From Stenocarpella maydis (lineage: Eukaryota > Ascomycota > Sordariomycetes > Diaporthales > Diaporthaceae): a stretch of DNA of 64,000 nt. A program made the translations under genes and the position numbers. Of this stretch, positions 22,466 through 32,823 are shown piece by piece. The notes under the pieces are model-generated. The model worked only from the letters and a program-made list of their open reading frames with translations, was not told the DNA's origin and did no database searches. Position 1 is the stretch's first letter. Every line of letters begins with the position of its first letter. The stretch is taken from the NCBI GenBank assembly GCA_002270565.1, contig NQMI01000010.1, positions 555,791-619,790 on the forward strand. Direction: 5' to 3'.

Positions 22466-22802
22466 TTATATGGAATTTTCTTTGGTGGTGCCTGCTGCGA
22501 GGGCTTGTCGGGGGAAGGCTAGCTGGCTTCCGGTATACTGATGGTTGAAATATATATCCTTGATACCCCAAGAACGCTATTGGTTCCATCAAATGTGATT
22601 GTTGTGCAATGCGACTGAACCTTGTGGAAATGCCCACCATTCAGTCACAAGGACGAACACGATGACGCTCTTGCCGGCAGAGGGCCTGGATGGGTACAGT
22701 CTTGTCTATTCCACATCAAATATCAAGGTATTGATTCATGACGCTCGCGTAATGTCCATACACACATGTCTTCTTATCAAATCTTCAGATAAGCTGCTCG
22801 AA
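22466..22802. other. Convergent intergenic region, RAD4 and hydrolase-fold gene
   Basis: 337 bp between converging 3' ends. Nothing recognisable except probable 3' UTRs. Confidence 0.5.
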
Positions 22803-24365
22803 TCATCCGAGCCTGCTCCTCAACCAACGCGCCGCAACCTCCTCGCCATGCGGACCCAGCCCAAAACCGCCTGACGGTCTTTCACCGGCCCCGACGTCTT
22901 GCACCTGCACCCTCCTCAGCGCCTCCGTGTCCAGCCCCGCGACCTCCGGGTCCCACTTGGCGCGCTCGCCCAGCTCGTGCAGGTTGATGCTGCGGCGCAT
23001 GAGGCCCGCCAGCCCCAGCGCCTGGGTACCGAAACTGTTCTCGGGGGGCCGGAGGTGGTGCCGCTGCTCGCCGCGCTGCACCGGGCCCGGGGCGTGCGAG
23101 CCCGGCAGTGGCGGCGGCGTGGTGTGCATGAGGAGGGTTTCTGGGATCTTCAGGGAGGAGGCGCGCGGGGGGAAAACGAGGTCGCCCCTGCGCATGGTCT
23201 TGGGCCTGGTGGGCGGGAGAGTGCTGCTGTCGGCCGGGGAGCTGGTGTCTGTGTTTGTGTCCTCCACGCCGGCGCCTACCTCTGTGCCTATTTCTATGTC
23301 CTCGTGGGGCGTGGGTGTACGGGGAGCCTCGGGGTCGGGGTAGACGTATGCCTCGTCGTAGGGGCCTTCGGTGCTAGGGGTGCTGCCCTGAGAGGAGAGG
23401 TCGTACTCGTCTTCGTCCACAAAGTCGTCGTCCTCCATAAAGCCCTGGGACCGGTCTGTAAAACTTGTGGGGACCAGCATGCCTGCTGTGCGGAAGAAGA
23501 GCGCGGGGCTGGCGAAAGGGTCGAAGAGATTGGCGGGCTGGTCAAAGTGTGATTGCAGAAGGTCTTTCATGAAGCACACATCTCTTTCACTCTCGTCCGA
23601 GCTGTCTGTACCAAGCAATTTGTCGGGAATAAGCTTCTTGCTGGGGTGGTGCGGGAGGAGCGTGGTCCAGTTGAAGATGCCATTAAATGTCAACAGGCCT
23701 CGTACGGCCATGGGGTGGTGAGTGTGAGACTCGGTCAAGGCGAGTGATGAAGCCAAGCTGGCACCTAGGTAAGAGCCGTAGACATAGACAGGCCTGCGCT
23801 GCAACCTGCTCCCGGTGGGGTTGTGTGGGGGCGGTGAGAGGTGTTCGACGAGGAAGTCATAAGCAAAGAGGGTATCATTGATGGGGGCAGGCCAGTGGAG
23901 GGGCGTCAACCGGGACAAGAGCCCAGCGGACTCGGGTTCAGCTGAAGAGCCATGGTCCTCGACAGCGCTAGTCCTGTAGTCCTCGGTTGAGCTGGCCCAG
24001 CGGTAGTGGATAGTGGCAGTGGGGAAGCGGTGGAGGAAGCTGGGCAGGTAGCCGTCTACGTGGTCGACGTCCTGGACCGGAAAGGGCGGCAAGTTGATGA
24101 GGAGAGGAGATGAGACTGGATGTTCAGCGAGATTGTGGAGGCTGAGACCGTGTTAGCGGTGGAACACGACGACTAGAAAGAGAGAAGACAAGATGCTGGC
24201 AGACCTGACAATGACATGGCCAGCCGAGGCGCAAGGGACGCGGAAGTGGTCGGTGTGAGGTGTCGTGAGTCTGGCTGTGCCACTGAGCCATCTGAATCTA
24301 GCCAGCTGTGCAGCGGGGAGGGAGGGCCTGGTGAGACATGTCGGCGACGACGGCCATATTGGCAT
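22803..24365 (-). CDS. Alpha/beta-hydrolase-fold protein lacking a canonical nucleophile serine, 499 aa
   Basis: Exons 24365-24205 and 24141-22803 with an intron of 63 nt (CGCTAAC branch, CAG acceptor) joining GHVIV-SLHNLAEHP. N-terminal strands FRVPCASAGHVIV and LLINLPPFPVQDVDH start the fold; a cap or insert (TEDYRTSAVEDHG) follows. The nucleophile-elbow position reads VYGSYLGASLA: the expected GxSxG serine is replaced by Tyr (G-S-Y-L-G), so classic Ser hydrolase activity looks unlikely. After the elbow come ALTESH and a LLTFNGIFNWTTLLP block. The C-terminal 200 residues are disordered and acidic (EDDDFVDEDEYD), ending in conserved-looking LGLAGLMRRSINLHELGERAKW. No signal peptide. Homologous fungal proteins are annotated only as alpha/beta hydrolases. 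The role is unknown. Divergent from the TOK1-like gene. Confidence 0.75.
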
Positions 24366-25261
24366 CGTCTTCAGTCGGGAGAAGGCCCTGTTGACGTCGA
24401 GACTGGGTTGTGTCGACGGCCTCGGGCGCGTGGCAAGGCGTGCGTGTTATAGGACGCTGAGAACTGGACGAGTCAGGAGAGCTGTCGTCTGCGCATCGGG
24501 GCTGGGGGCTGGGGAGATGCAGTCTCTCCTGACAAGAAAGATGAGATGAATTGATGCAGGGAGAGACAAGACAAGCTTTGTGGGGGGACGATCCTGAGTG
24601 AGGGTCCACTGAGGATGCAGCGCAAGAGTCGCTGTGGCGGCCGGCCTGCAGGCAGTTTATGGGCCCACGGGGCTGGGCAGGGGCCCCATGTACTTCTGCA
24701 GTGCTTCTGCTTCTACACTACAGTTCGTGATGGCTGCCGCCAAGGACGAGAACAGGTCACTAAAGAGCGAGCAGGTTCTCGAACGAACCCGGCTGCCGAC
24801 GTCATTGCCTGCGCTACAAAGATTAGGGCCGTTTCTCCTTCGCATGCCAGGCTCCTGCCTGGTCACAAGCCACCGCATGCGCGTCTTGTTACTTGTTCCA
24901 ACCATGATATCTTCCCCAGACCACCGCCGCCGTATCCGTACTTTTCTCGTCTTGGCTCTGGCCACGGTCGCATCCCCTGGCCGGGGTATGGAATCCAGCC
25001 AGGCCCTGGACCACAGCCAGAGACAAGGCACGAGTAACTAACTGACCAAGCGAGGTCTCTTCTTCAATACCATCGCCCTCTCCCCGTCTCCCGCCGTCCT
25101 GTTGCGAGTATCCCATCTGACACAGGACCCTCGTGTGATATTCGCGACAGTGATGCCGCTGCTTGGCGTCTTGGTGGCAAGCCTTCCGATCCACACCACG
25201 ATATCCACCTCGTGACGGCTCGACAAGGCGCCCGGCTCGCAAAGCCACACCCGTGGCCAAG
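24366..25261. promoter_or_regulatory. Divergent upstream region, hydrolase-fold gene (-) and potassium channel (+)
   Basis: 896 bp. Open frames here overlap on both strands without codon bias. The last 200 bp before 25262 are CT-rich (CTTCTTCAATACCATCGCCC at 25060), consistent with a fungal core promoter or leader. No TATA box is seen. Confidence 0.45.
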
Positions 25262-27755
25262 ATGATGGCCGACGTCCCCGGCATCGACAGCCGCGAGTCC
25301 CTGGCAGCAGTAAAGGACGGCAACCCACAGCATGAGCCTCAGATTGACCCCAGCCGTTGGTGGTTTGCCAGCTCCGGCTTCCCTCTCATCGCTGGTACGC
25401 TTGGGCCTGTCGCCAATGCCTTCAGTATATGCGCCTTGGTTCGGCCTTGGAGGCAGGAGTTCCCTCCGGGCTCTGACCTCGACAAGGCTCCGTTTATCCC
25501 AGATCCCGCCTGGTCCGTTGTCCTTTCGATACTGCCCCGGCGGTCCTGGCAGGTACATGCTGACATGTCTCTGCAAGGCTTACCGCCATAAACGCCATCC
25601 AGCTGGCCATGGCTGTCATCGCGAATCTGGTTCTCCTGCTCAACATGGCCAGGAAGATCAGGTTCTCACTAGCACAGCCAATTACTATAGTCACATGGTA
25701 AGCGCTGCCGTCACAGGATGCTTGGTGTCTCTGCCCCACGCTTTCTATATCAGAGCCCCTGACACCCGGTACAGGTATATATCCTCCATCTGCCTCGTGG
25801 CGCTCAACGCGACAGCTGCTGGTCCACTGGAAAAACAACCTGAGATCCTCTACGTCTGGTCGCAGGCATTCTACTACGGTATCTATGCCGCCTGCCTCTA
25901 TTTTGTCTGCTCCTCACTCATGGTGGTGACCTTTTGGGGTGCATTGAAGGGCCACTACTCCAAGGACTTCCAACTGACCAACAGTCAACGCACGCTCATG
26001 CTTCAGAACATCATGTTCCTCATGTACCTTCTTGTTGGCGCACTGGTCTTCTCAACCATCGAGGGCTGGCCGTACCTAGACGCCGTGTATTGGGCCGACG
26101 TCACACTCTTCACCGTCGGCTTTGGCGACATCGCAGCCGAGACCCCGCTCGGCCGCGCACTTCTGCTTCCATATGCTCTGGTTGGCGTCATCAGCCTCGG
26201 TCTGGTCATTGGCTCCATACGGTCCCTTGTCCTCGAACGTGCCCAGCGCCACCTGAGTGCAAGTTTGACCGAGAAGAAGCGCAGGAAAACACTAAAGCGT
26301 ATGATGCGCCGTGGAAAAGACGGCATACTCGTTCCCGTTACGGATGCCGACATTGATGGCGACCATGACTCCCCAAACAGAAGCGCTATCAGCCTCGCCG
26401 AGTATTGCCGCAGAAAGAGAGAATTTGAACTCATGAGGAAGATACAGGCGAGGGCAGAGCGTAAGAGGAGATGGATGGCAATGGGAATCTCGACAACCGT
26501 GTGGCTCGTCCTTTGGCTAGTCGGTGCTGCTATTTTCCAACAATGTGAGCTTCCATATCAAGGATGGGGCTATTTCGACGGCTTGTATTTTGGCTTCGTC
26601 AGCCTCACGACCATTGGATACGGTGATGTTACACCAATCTCGCCTGCTGGGCGGTCCTTCTTTGTCATATGGTCCCTGCTAGCGCTGCCTACCATGACCG
26701 TCCTCATCTCCAATGCGGGTGACACTGTTGTGAAGTTCATTCGGGAAGTTACGGATAAGGTGGGGACTGTCACCATTCTACCGGACGAGAAGGGAATCAA
26801 GAAGTCATTCAGGGATATGATGAACTATTTTTCGTGGGGCCAACTGTTTGGTGACGGCAGCGATATCGAGGAAAGCCCACCAGGGGCTCTTGGCTTTGCG
26901 GAAGAACACGATGAAGGTGACGGGAATGGTGGCGATGGAGATGAAGACGAAGAAGAAGAAGAGGCAGCCAAGGAAAAGCCTACGGGGTCGCACGACCCGG
27001 AGGTCCACAGTGTCAGTGGCACTGGCACGAGAAACATCCCAGTCAGCGATGATGGAACGCAGACACTCACAGAGGACAAGGACGGTACGGTTTCGGTTGA
27101 GAAAGACGGTCCGCTCGCGCAAGGCGGCTCTCCAAATGGGATCCGCCGGGCGTCCACAATTCCAGCCCCTGCTCCCACAAGCAAGGGCCTTCTCAGCTTC
27201 AAGGAGCCGCCGGGCCGTCCATCCCCGCCCAAGACCGGAGGCTTTGGCTTGTGGCACTCCGCGACACTGAACAGCGAAAAGGGTCGGAATGATATCAATT
27301 CGCAGACTCTCAAGATGAGACACGCGATATCTATACCGCGCACGCCATCCGAGATCCCCCGGGATGTACCTACGGACCCCCACGACTACCGCGTGCTGCT
27401 GATTGACGAAATCATCCGGGTGACGCAGCACCTCAAGTCCCATCCCACGCGCAAGTACGAGTTCCATGAGTGGGCCTGGTACTTGAAGCTCATCGGTGAG
27501 GACGAGAGCAGGCCGGAGACGCACAAGAAGGCAGTTCCGACGAGCAAAAAGATGGACAAAGCCCGCGACCAAGGAGCCGGGAATAGCACGAAAGAAGAAC
27601 CCGACAAGCTTCAGTGGAGTTGGGTTGGCAGTCGAAGCCCACTTATGAGCAGCAAGGAGGAAGCTGAGTGGATCCTGGAGAAGCTGGAGCAGAGGTTGGC
27701 GGCGGAATTGAGGGCTGCCAGGGATGCCGCAAGAAAGTCGGCTTCCGATGGGTGA
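25262..27755 (+). CDS. TOK1: TOK1-type two-pore outward-rectifier potassium channel, 783 aa
   Basis: Plasma-membrane K+ channel of the fungal 8-TM, two-pore class. Exons 25262-25512, 25578-25697 and 25775-27755; introns are 65 nt (unusual donor GTCCGT, GCTGAC branch, AAG acceptor) and 77 nt (GTAAGC to CAG). The N-terminal part has RWWFASSGFPLIAGTLGPVA and, after intron 1, WLTAINAIQLAMAVIANLVL plus the family block NMARKIRFSLAQPITIV. The first pore filter is TVGFGD (at about 26110) and the second is TIGYGD (about 26610), each between helices. The usual basic linker lies between the pores (EKKRRKTLKRMMRRGKDG), then AEYCRRKREFELMRKIQ. The C-terminus is acidic and disordered (GDGDEDEEEEEAAKE), ending with a helical block (RKYEFHEWAWYLKLIGED). 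The start is the first ATG in frame. Confidence 0.92.
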
Positions 27756-28755
27756 CCATGGCCCCCTGGGTTGTGATGCTTGGTTTTGCGGGCTTCTAAT
27801 AGGGGTTGAGAATGTCATCTACGGTCATGGGGTTGCATTTTCGCGCAATTTGCGAGGTCATCTAGATTTCTGGCTGGTGGTTCTGTTTAGGTTGCATTGC
27901 GGGGTGTCTTTGTCTCCTCCCCCCCCCTTCCTTTTCTGCTTTTCTTCCCCCGTTGTTACTGTTGTCTTGGTGGGGAGGGCATACAAGCGTATGTATGGGC
28001 AATTGGGTCAGGTCGTGGTGGCCGGTTTGTCTGCTATCACTGGGGCTAGGTTATGTAACGCATGTGACCGAACTCACCTGCGGGACTTGCGACTTGGCAT
28101 CCTCTTACATCATCCAAGAAAATGGACGTCTCACTCGGTGGACAGCGAGAACCTGTGCGTCAATTACAATGGACTCCACGGCTGCCTCACGGAATCTTCG
28201 CAGTGTGCATAGCCCGGGCCAGTGGAGAGCCCCCTCGGCACGGCGCTGGGATTCACAGTGTAACGCGTGCTGTAACACCCGCAGGCACGACTTGAGATCT
28301 CTCAAGGCATCAGTGCCCAAAACCCCCCACACCGGCCCCGGCCCCGGCCGCACGGCCGTTGGTTCAAGTGTCGCACACGCGGAACGGGGGGTGCCCGCGG
28401 TGCCATTTGCGCGCGGCCGAGGTGGAGGCCGGCCACATCGTGGAGGCCGGATGTGGGCCGGCGAAGATGGTCTGCAGCCTGTCGAGAACATCAGGCGCTT
28501 CCATTGTGCGCCTCGACCGCCGATAAGGTGTGAAATCCCCCTCCTCGGCCTGCTGGGCTAATAATCAGAACTCTGATTTATATGGGATGCATTTGCCACC
28601 CTCTCGAGACAGGTGCCCCTCGGAGTCGCCGTGGTCGCAGACATGGACCCCGACAAGCTGGCGGCATTCAGCTCTCTTCCGGACAAGCGCCTGGCCTCCC
28701 CTACCTGCTTGTTTTTGGGCCGGCCTCAGGTGGTCGGTCGGTTCCCTTCTCTGGT
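27756..28755. other. Intergenic region upstream of the Cys-rich membrane protein
   Basis: 1.0 kb, GC-rich in its second half (28310-28470) with pyrimidine runs near 27918-27950. It probably contains the promoter and possibly an unseen 5' exon carrying a signal peptide for the next gene. Two short open frames on opposite strands overlap and are not convincing. Confidence 0.4.
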
Positions 28756-30452
28756 ATGATGAAGTTCTCAGCTCATCCCCCCCAGACTGCCTCGACTGCT
28801 CCTGTGGACGCCGTCGACGAGGCGGGCGCGCCGTGCTACTTCCCCAATGGCGAGCTGGCTCAGGGATACCACACGTGCGACATCGGTCTTGCCGTGTCGT
28901 CTTGCTGTCCGCCCGGGTACGCCTGCTCGGGCAGCGCCTTGTGCACCCTGACAGCCTCTCCGTCCCTCGAGCCGCCGGGCACGGCTCCAGAGACAGTCTC
29001 AAGGGGCGCCTGCACAGAGCCGTGGTGGAAGGGGCTGGTCTGCGGCGGCGTCAGCTGCTTGGGTAAGAATACCATCTCGTCCCTCGCTGTGTTCCCCCTC
29101 GCACCACCGGCCTCACTGTGCCGGGGTGTGGATTAGTTGCTGCAAGTCCCCGGTCCTGACGTGCTGTGTTACCAGGCTCGGGAGATGCGACGGGGGGGGA
29201 GGACTGTGATCCAGTCGGCGGCGGCGGGCAGCGGCTGGGTTGTTGCGCAGGCAGTAACGCGCCGGCAGGCTGCACCTGCTCGAGTCACGTCGCCGGGGGT
29301 TCTCTGGGAGGCGCAGGAGAGGAGGCCCAGGCTGTCCTCGGCACGAGGGCAGCCACTTCTTCACGGACATCTGAGCATCTAGCCCGAGGCAAAGAGGCCC
29401 GGCGCCATCACGTTTCAAAGACGGTCTCTGAGGGTATCGCACCGACTGAGGCGGTCCCTCCTGAGATGCTGCCAGGTTCTGATAGCACTTGGGTGGCGAT
29501 CAGCTCGTCCGCGGCGTCGACTCCGGTTGTCACCCCGGTGGCGCCGCCAGAATGGAGCGGAGGCTGGTCACGGATGAGTACAAGCAGTACCGAGACGCCA
29601 TCTAAGTCGGCGATAACCTCACAACTCGACACAGCCGCAAGTTCAAGCATACCACCCAGTGGGATACCCGTCACAACGACCATGTCGGCCATAGCATCCT
29701 CCCTGGTCCACTTCCCCCCGTCCCCCTCCTCACCCAGGACCAGCATCGAGCCCTTGGTGCCGACAGTGGTGCCCATCTTTCCAGAGGGGCATTCATCAGA
29801 CACCTCCCCCGGGGCCGCAACATCCTCCCTGGCCACCAAGCTCGGCCTGGGCCTGGGCATCCCGGCCGTCGTGCTCGTCGTTGCCCTGATCACAGCGTGC
29901 ATCTACCGCCGGCAGAGGCGCCTCCGGTACGCCCAGCCACCGCCCTTCGACTTCGGCGCCCCGGAGGCGGCACCCGTCAGCGCAGCGGATCTCATGGCCG
30001 CCAATAACTATGGAGACCATCGTGCCGGGCGCGGCAGCAGGGGCGCTATCCAGCACCACCACCGGCAGCGCCGGGAGCGGGCCTTCCACACCTGGTCGGA
30101 ATGGGGCACGAGCCCCGGGGAGGGGTGGACAGGGACGCGGGCCACGGCCCTGGTTGGTGGCGGGCCCAGCCCCCTGGATGGCGACCAGGTCGGCTTCGTG
30201 GGCCGCTCGGCGCTCCTCGCGGACAACAACGATCAGGGGTACTACTATGACGGGTACCACGACGTTCGAGCGCCCGCTCCATCGTCGGTTCCATCGCCAG
30301 CCCCGCTCCACGGGAACATGGCCAGCCCGTACGAGCACGGCGGGCTTGCGTCATATCACCCGGTCCCCATGGTTCAGGTCCACCGGCCGCGGCAGCGGGC
30401 ACCGGCGCGGGATTCAATGCAAGGGCTGCGGGGAGGCGATGCGGACCACGGT

Positions 30453-30484
<32 letters not shown>

Positions 30485-30659
30485 ACATTTGGAAGAGCCT
30501 CCTCCGCAGCGGGGTCCGGCCAGGGTGAGCCGCAGGCTGAGCATCAACGATGAGGTGAGCCCCTTGAGCTCCACGGGGAGCGGAATGCCGTATCCTCGCG
30601 TGTCGGGTGTTTCTGGTATGGGGCAGTGGGAAACAAACCCTCGAGTGTCGCGAGGATAG
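28756..30659 (+). CDS. Cys-rich, Ser/Thr-rich single-pass membrane protein
   Basis: Two exons, 28756-29062 and 29176-30659, joined CLG-GSGDAT (donor GTAAGA, acceptor CCAG); about 596 aa from the chosen ATG. The N-terminal domain has the common fungal ectodomain pattern: CYFPNGELAQGYHTCD, SSCCPPGYACSG, LCTL, then RGACTEPWWKGLVCGGVSC and, after the intron, CDPVGGGGQRLGCC and CTC. A Ser/Thr/Pro-rich stalk of about 200 residues, likely O-glycosylated, follows. One membrane helix (LGLGIPAVVLVVALITACIY) is followed by a basic stop-transfer (RRQRRLRY). The cytoplasmic tail is disordered and has a Gln-Gly repeat. No signal peptide is visible after the ATG at 28756, so the true start may lie in an upstream exon. 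The layout resembles wall sensors, but a sensor role is inferred. Confidence 0.65.
30453..30482 (+). repeat. (CAGGGA)5 microsatellite encoding Gln-Gly
   Basis: Five perfect 6-nt units inside the cytoplasmic tail of the membrane protein. The unit length keeps frame. Confidence 0.9.
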
Positions 30660-30975
30660 GCAGGGAAGAGGGCCGGTCACTTTGTTGCGTTGTGTGAATT
30701 GTTAAGCGCCGGTCGTTCCAGCATCTATCTATCTGGTAAGCAGGCAGGCTAGCTGCGTTTCTCCTTCTAAATATTTTGTTTTGGTCTATACAGCGTCAAC
30801 AGGCCAGCGGCCCGTTCCGATCGTGTGTATCATACTGCTTGTCAGGTATCCCAGATGGTTTATAAAAGCCCAATCCTGCGCATGCAATTCTTCCACATTC
30901 ATTCATTTGTGTTTAGTCTATATGGATAAGCCCTCAGAAGAGAAACAAGCGCCGCAGCGTCCAAGCAAGGTCTGT
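30660..30975. other. Convergent intergenic region, membrane protein and MFS transporter
   Basis: 316 bp of 3' flanks; no gene seen. Confidence 0.5.
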
Positions 30976-32823
30976 CTACTCGACATGGTCCGCATTGTGC
31001 TTCGACTTGTCCTGGACGAACTCTGTGGGCATGCCGATGGGCCTGTTCTTGGCGAACTTGACGGTGGCCCAGATGGAGGGCGAGTCCTTGAACATCATGT
31101 CGATCTCCTCAAGGTTGCGGCCCATTGTCTCGGGGTAGAAGAGGTATATGCTGACCGGGATGCAGAAACCGATCACGGCAAAAACGATGTAGTATTGCCA
31201 TCCGATAGTGTCAACCGCGACTGGGGTCACCATTACGATGACAAAGTTCCTATATCAGTTGTTAGAATCCGTTTGGTTCATCGCATCAAAAGAAAAAAGA
31301 AAAAAGACGGTAGGGTTTGTACTCACCAGAGCCAATGGTTCGCAGTGGAGATGGAAGACATGGCCATCCTCAAGCGGATGGGCGCAACCTCGGTACAGTA
31401 GAGGAAGTTGGCGCCAAGGAAACCAATGGGCACAAATGTGTTGAAGAGATAGATGAAGACGCCAGCAGCGATCTGGGCGGGGTGGTTGTCGGAGCCCATG
31501 GACGTGGTGATTGCCAGTGCTATCATGCAAGCGCACATACCGGCTCCAGATATCATAAACACGGCACGACGTCCGAGGCGGTCGATGGTGAAGAAGGCGA
31601 TGAAAGAGGACAGGAACTTCCAGGTGAGGGCGCCTCCAGTAAGGGCGCGAGCGTTTTCCGAAGACATGCCCAGGTTGGACTGGAAAATGATGGTCGCGTA
31701 CACAGAGATGAGGTTGGTACCCCTGAAATTGCGCACGTCAGTGAGAAGTCCTCTTAGACTGCGCGAGATATGCAGCGTCATTTTTTTTTTTTTTCCTTCC
31801 TTTTTTTTGGGGGGGGGGAAGGGGGAAGGGGGGTGGAGGATTGAGTGCTTACGACATCTGCTGGTAGAATTGCAGCAACATGCAGAGGCCGAAGCGGTAA
31901 AGAAGCTTGTCCTCTCCCATAGAGAGTATGTCGGTCAGCTTGACCTTGTGTCCGGTCCTCTCCTCGAGCGAGTACTCGATTCCCTGGAGTTCTGTCTGAA
32001 CCTCGATGGAATCCAGAGGCTTGGCCCTAAAGGCAGCGATAACACGGCGGGCCTCTTCGGTCCTGTTCTTCATCACAAGCCACCGCGGGGACTCGGGCAG
32101 GAGGTATATGGAGGCAATGACGACCATGGAGAAGATGGAGGCAATGGCAATTGGTGGGCGCCAGGTCACGGGGCCAGTCTTGAACTCGAAGAAGCCGAGG
32201 TCGATCCAAGACTCGAGGGTGTAGCCCATACAGATAAAAAGGCCGTCGATGACAACGTGGCGGCCACGGTTGCTGGCACCGGCGGTCTCGCTCTGCCACA
32301 CGGGGACGATGGAGCTGAGCTGGCCGACGCCGAAGCCAACCAGGATACGGCCGACGATGAGCTGGGCCAGGGAGAAGGCGGACGCCTCGAGGATGACACC
32401 GACGAGCGAGGCGACACCAGCGACAAAGATGACGTTGCGGCGGCCGAACTTGTCGCCGGACCAGGAGCAGGACAGGGCGCCGACCATGGCACCAATGACA
32501 AAGGTCGAGACGACGAAGCCCTGCAGGGTCGAGCGGGCGCTCTTCTCGCTGCCCTCGACGTGGATGGTGTCGATCTGGGGGAAGGTCTTGGCCCAGTCCT
32601 CCATGGTGATCAGCCCGCCCAGGCCGGCCTGGTTGTACCCGAAGCAGATGAAGGATGGCATGACGATGAACAGGGTCTGCATCACCGTGAGCGAGTGGCC
32701 CATGGCGCCCATGAACCTGACGGCCTCGCCGGTGGCGGTGCTGGCATGCGAGCTCGCGGCGTCGGCTGGGGGGGCGGCGGGCGCGGGGCGCGGGGCCTGC
32801 GGTGTGTCGTTCTCAAGAACCAT
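30976..32823 (-). CDS. MFS sugar-porter family transporter, 546 aa
   Basis: Plasma-membrane sugar or related-solute transporter with 12 predicted helices. Exons 32823-31853, 31722-31327 and 31249-30976; introns of 130 and 77 nt, with joins YQQM-SGTNLIS and HWLW-NFVIVM in phase. Sugar-porter motifs are present: GDKFGRRNVIF (loop 2-3), RILVGFGVGQLSSIVPVW, LPESPRWLVMKNRTEEARRV (loop 6-7), LLQFYQQMSGTNLISVYA (TM7), DRLGRRAVF (loop 8-9) and PETMGRNLEEID (after TM12). The substrate cannot be read from sequence; the family includes hexose, lactose and quinate permeases. The N-terminal 35 residues are Ala/Pro-rich and cytosolic. A longer in-frame ORF extends upstream to 32985 but adds a Thr/Asn-rich leader unlike the family. 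Intron 1 contains long T and G runs. Confidence 0.9.
31781..31836. repeat. T and G homopolymer tracts inside the transporter's first intron
   Basis: T14 at 31781-31794, then T8 followed by G-rich runs to 31836. They fall wholly in the 130-nt intron (31852-31723). Confidence 0.85.
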
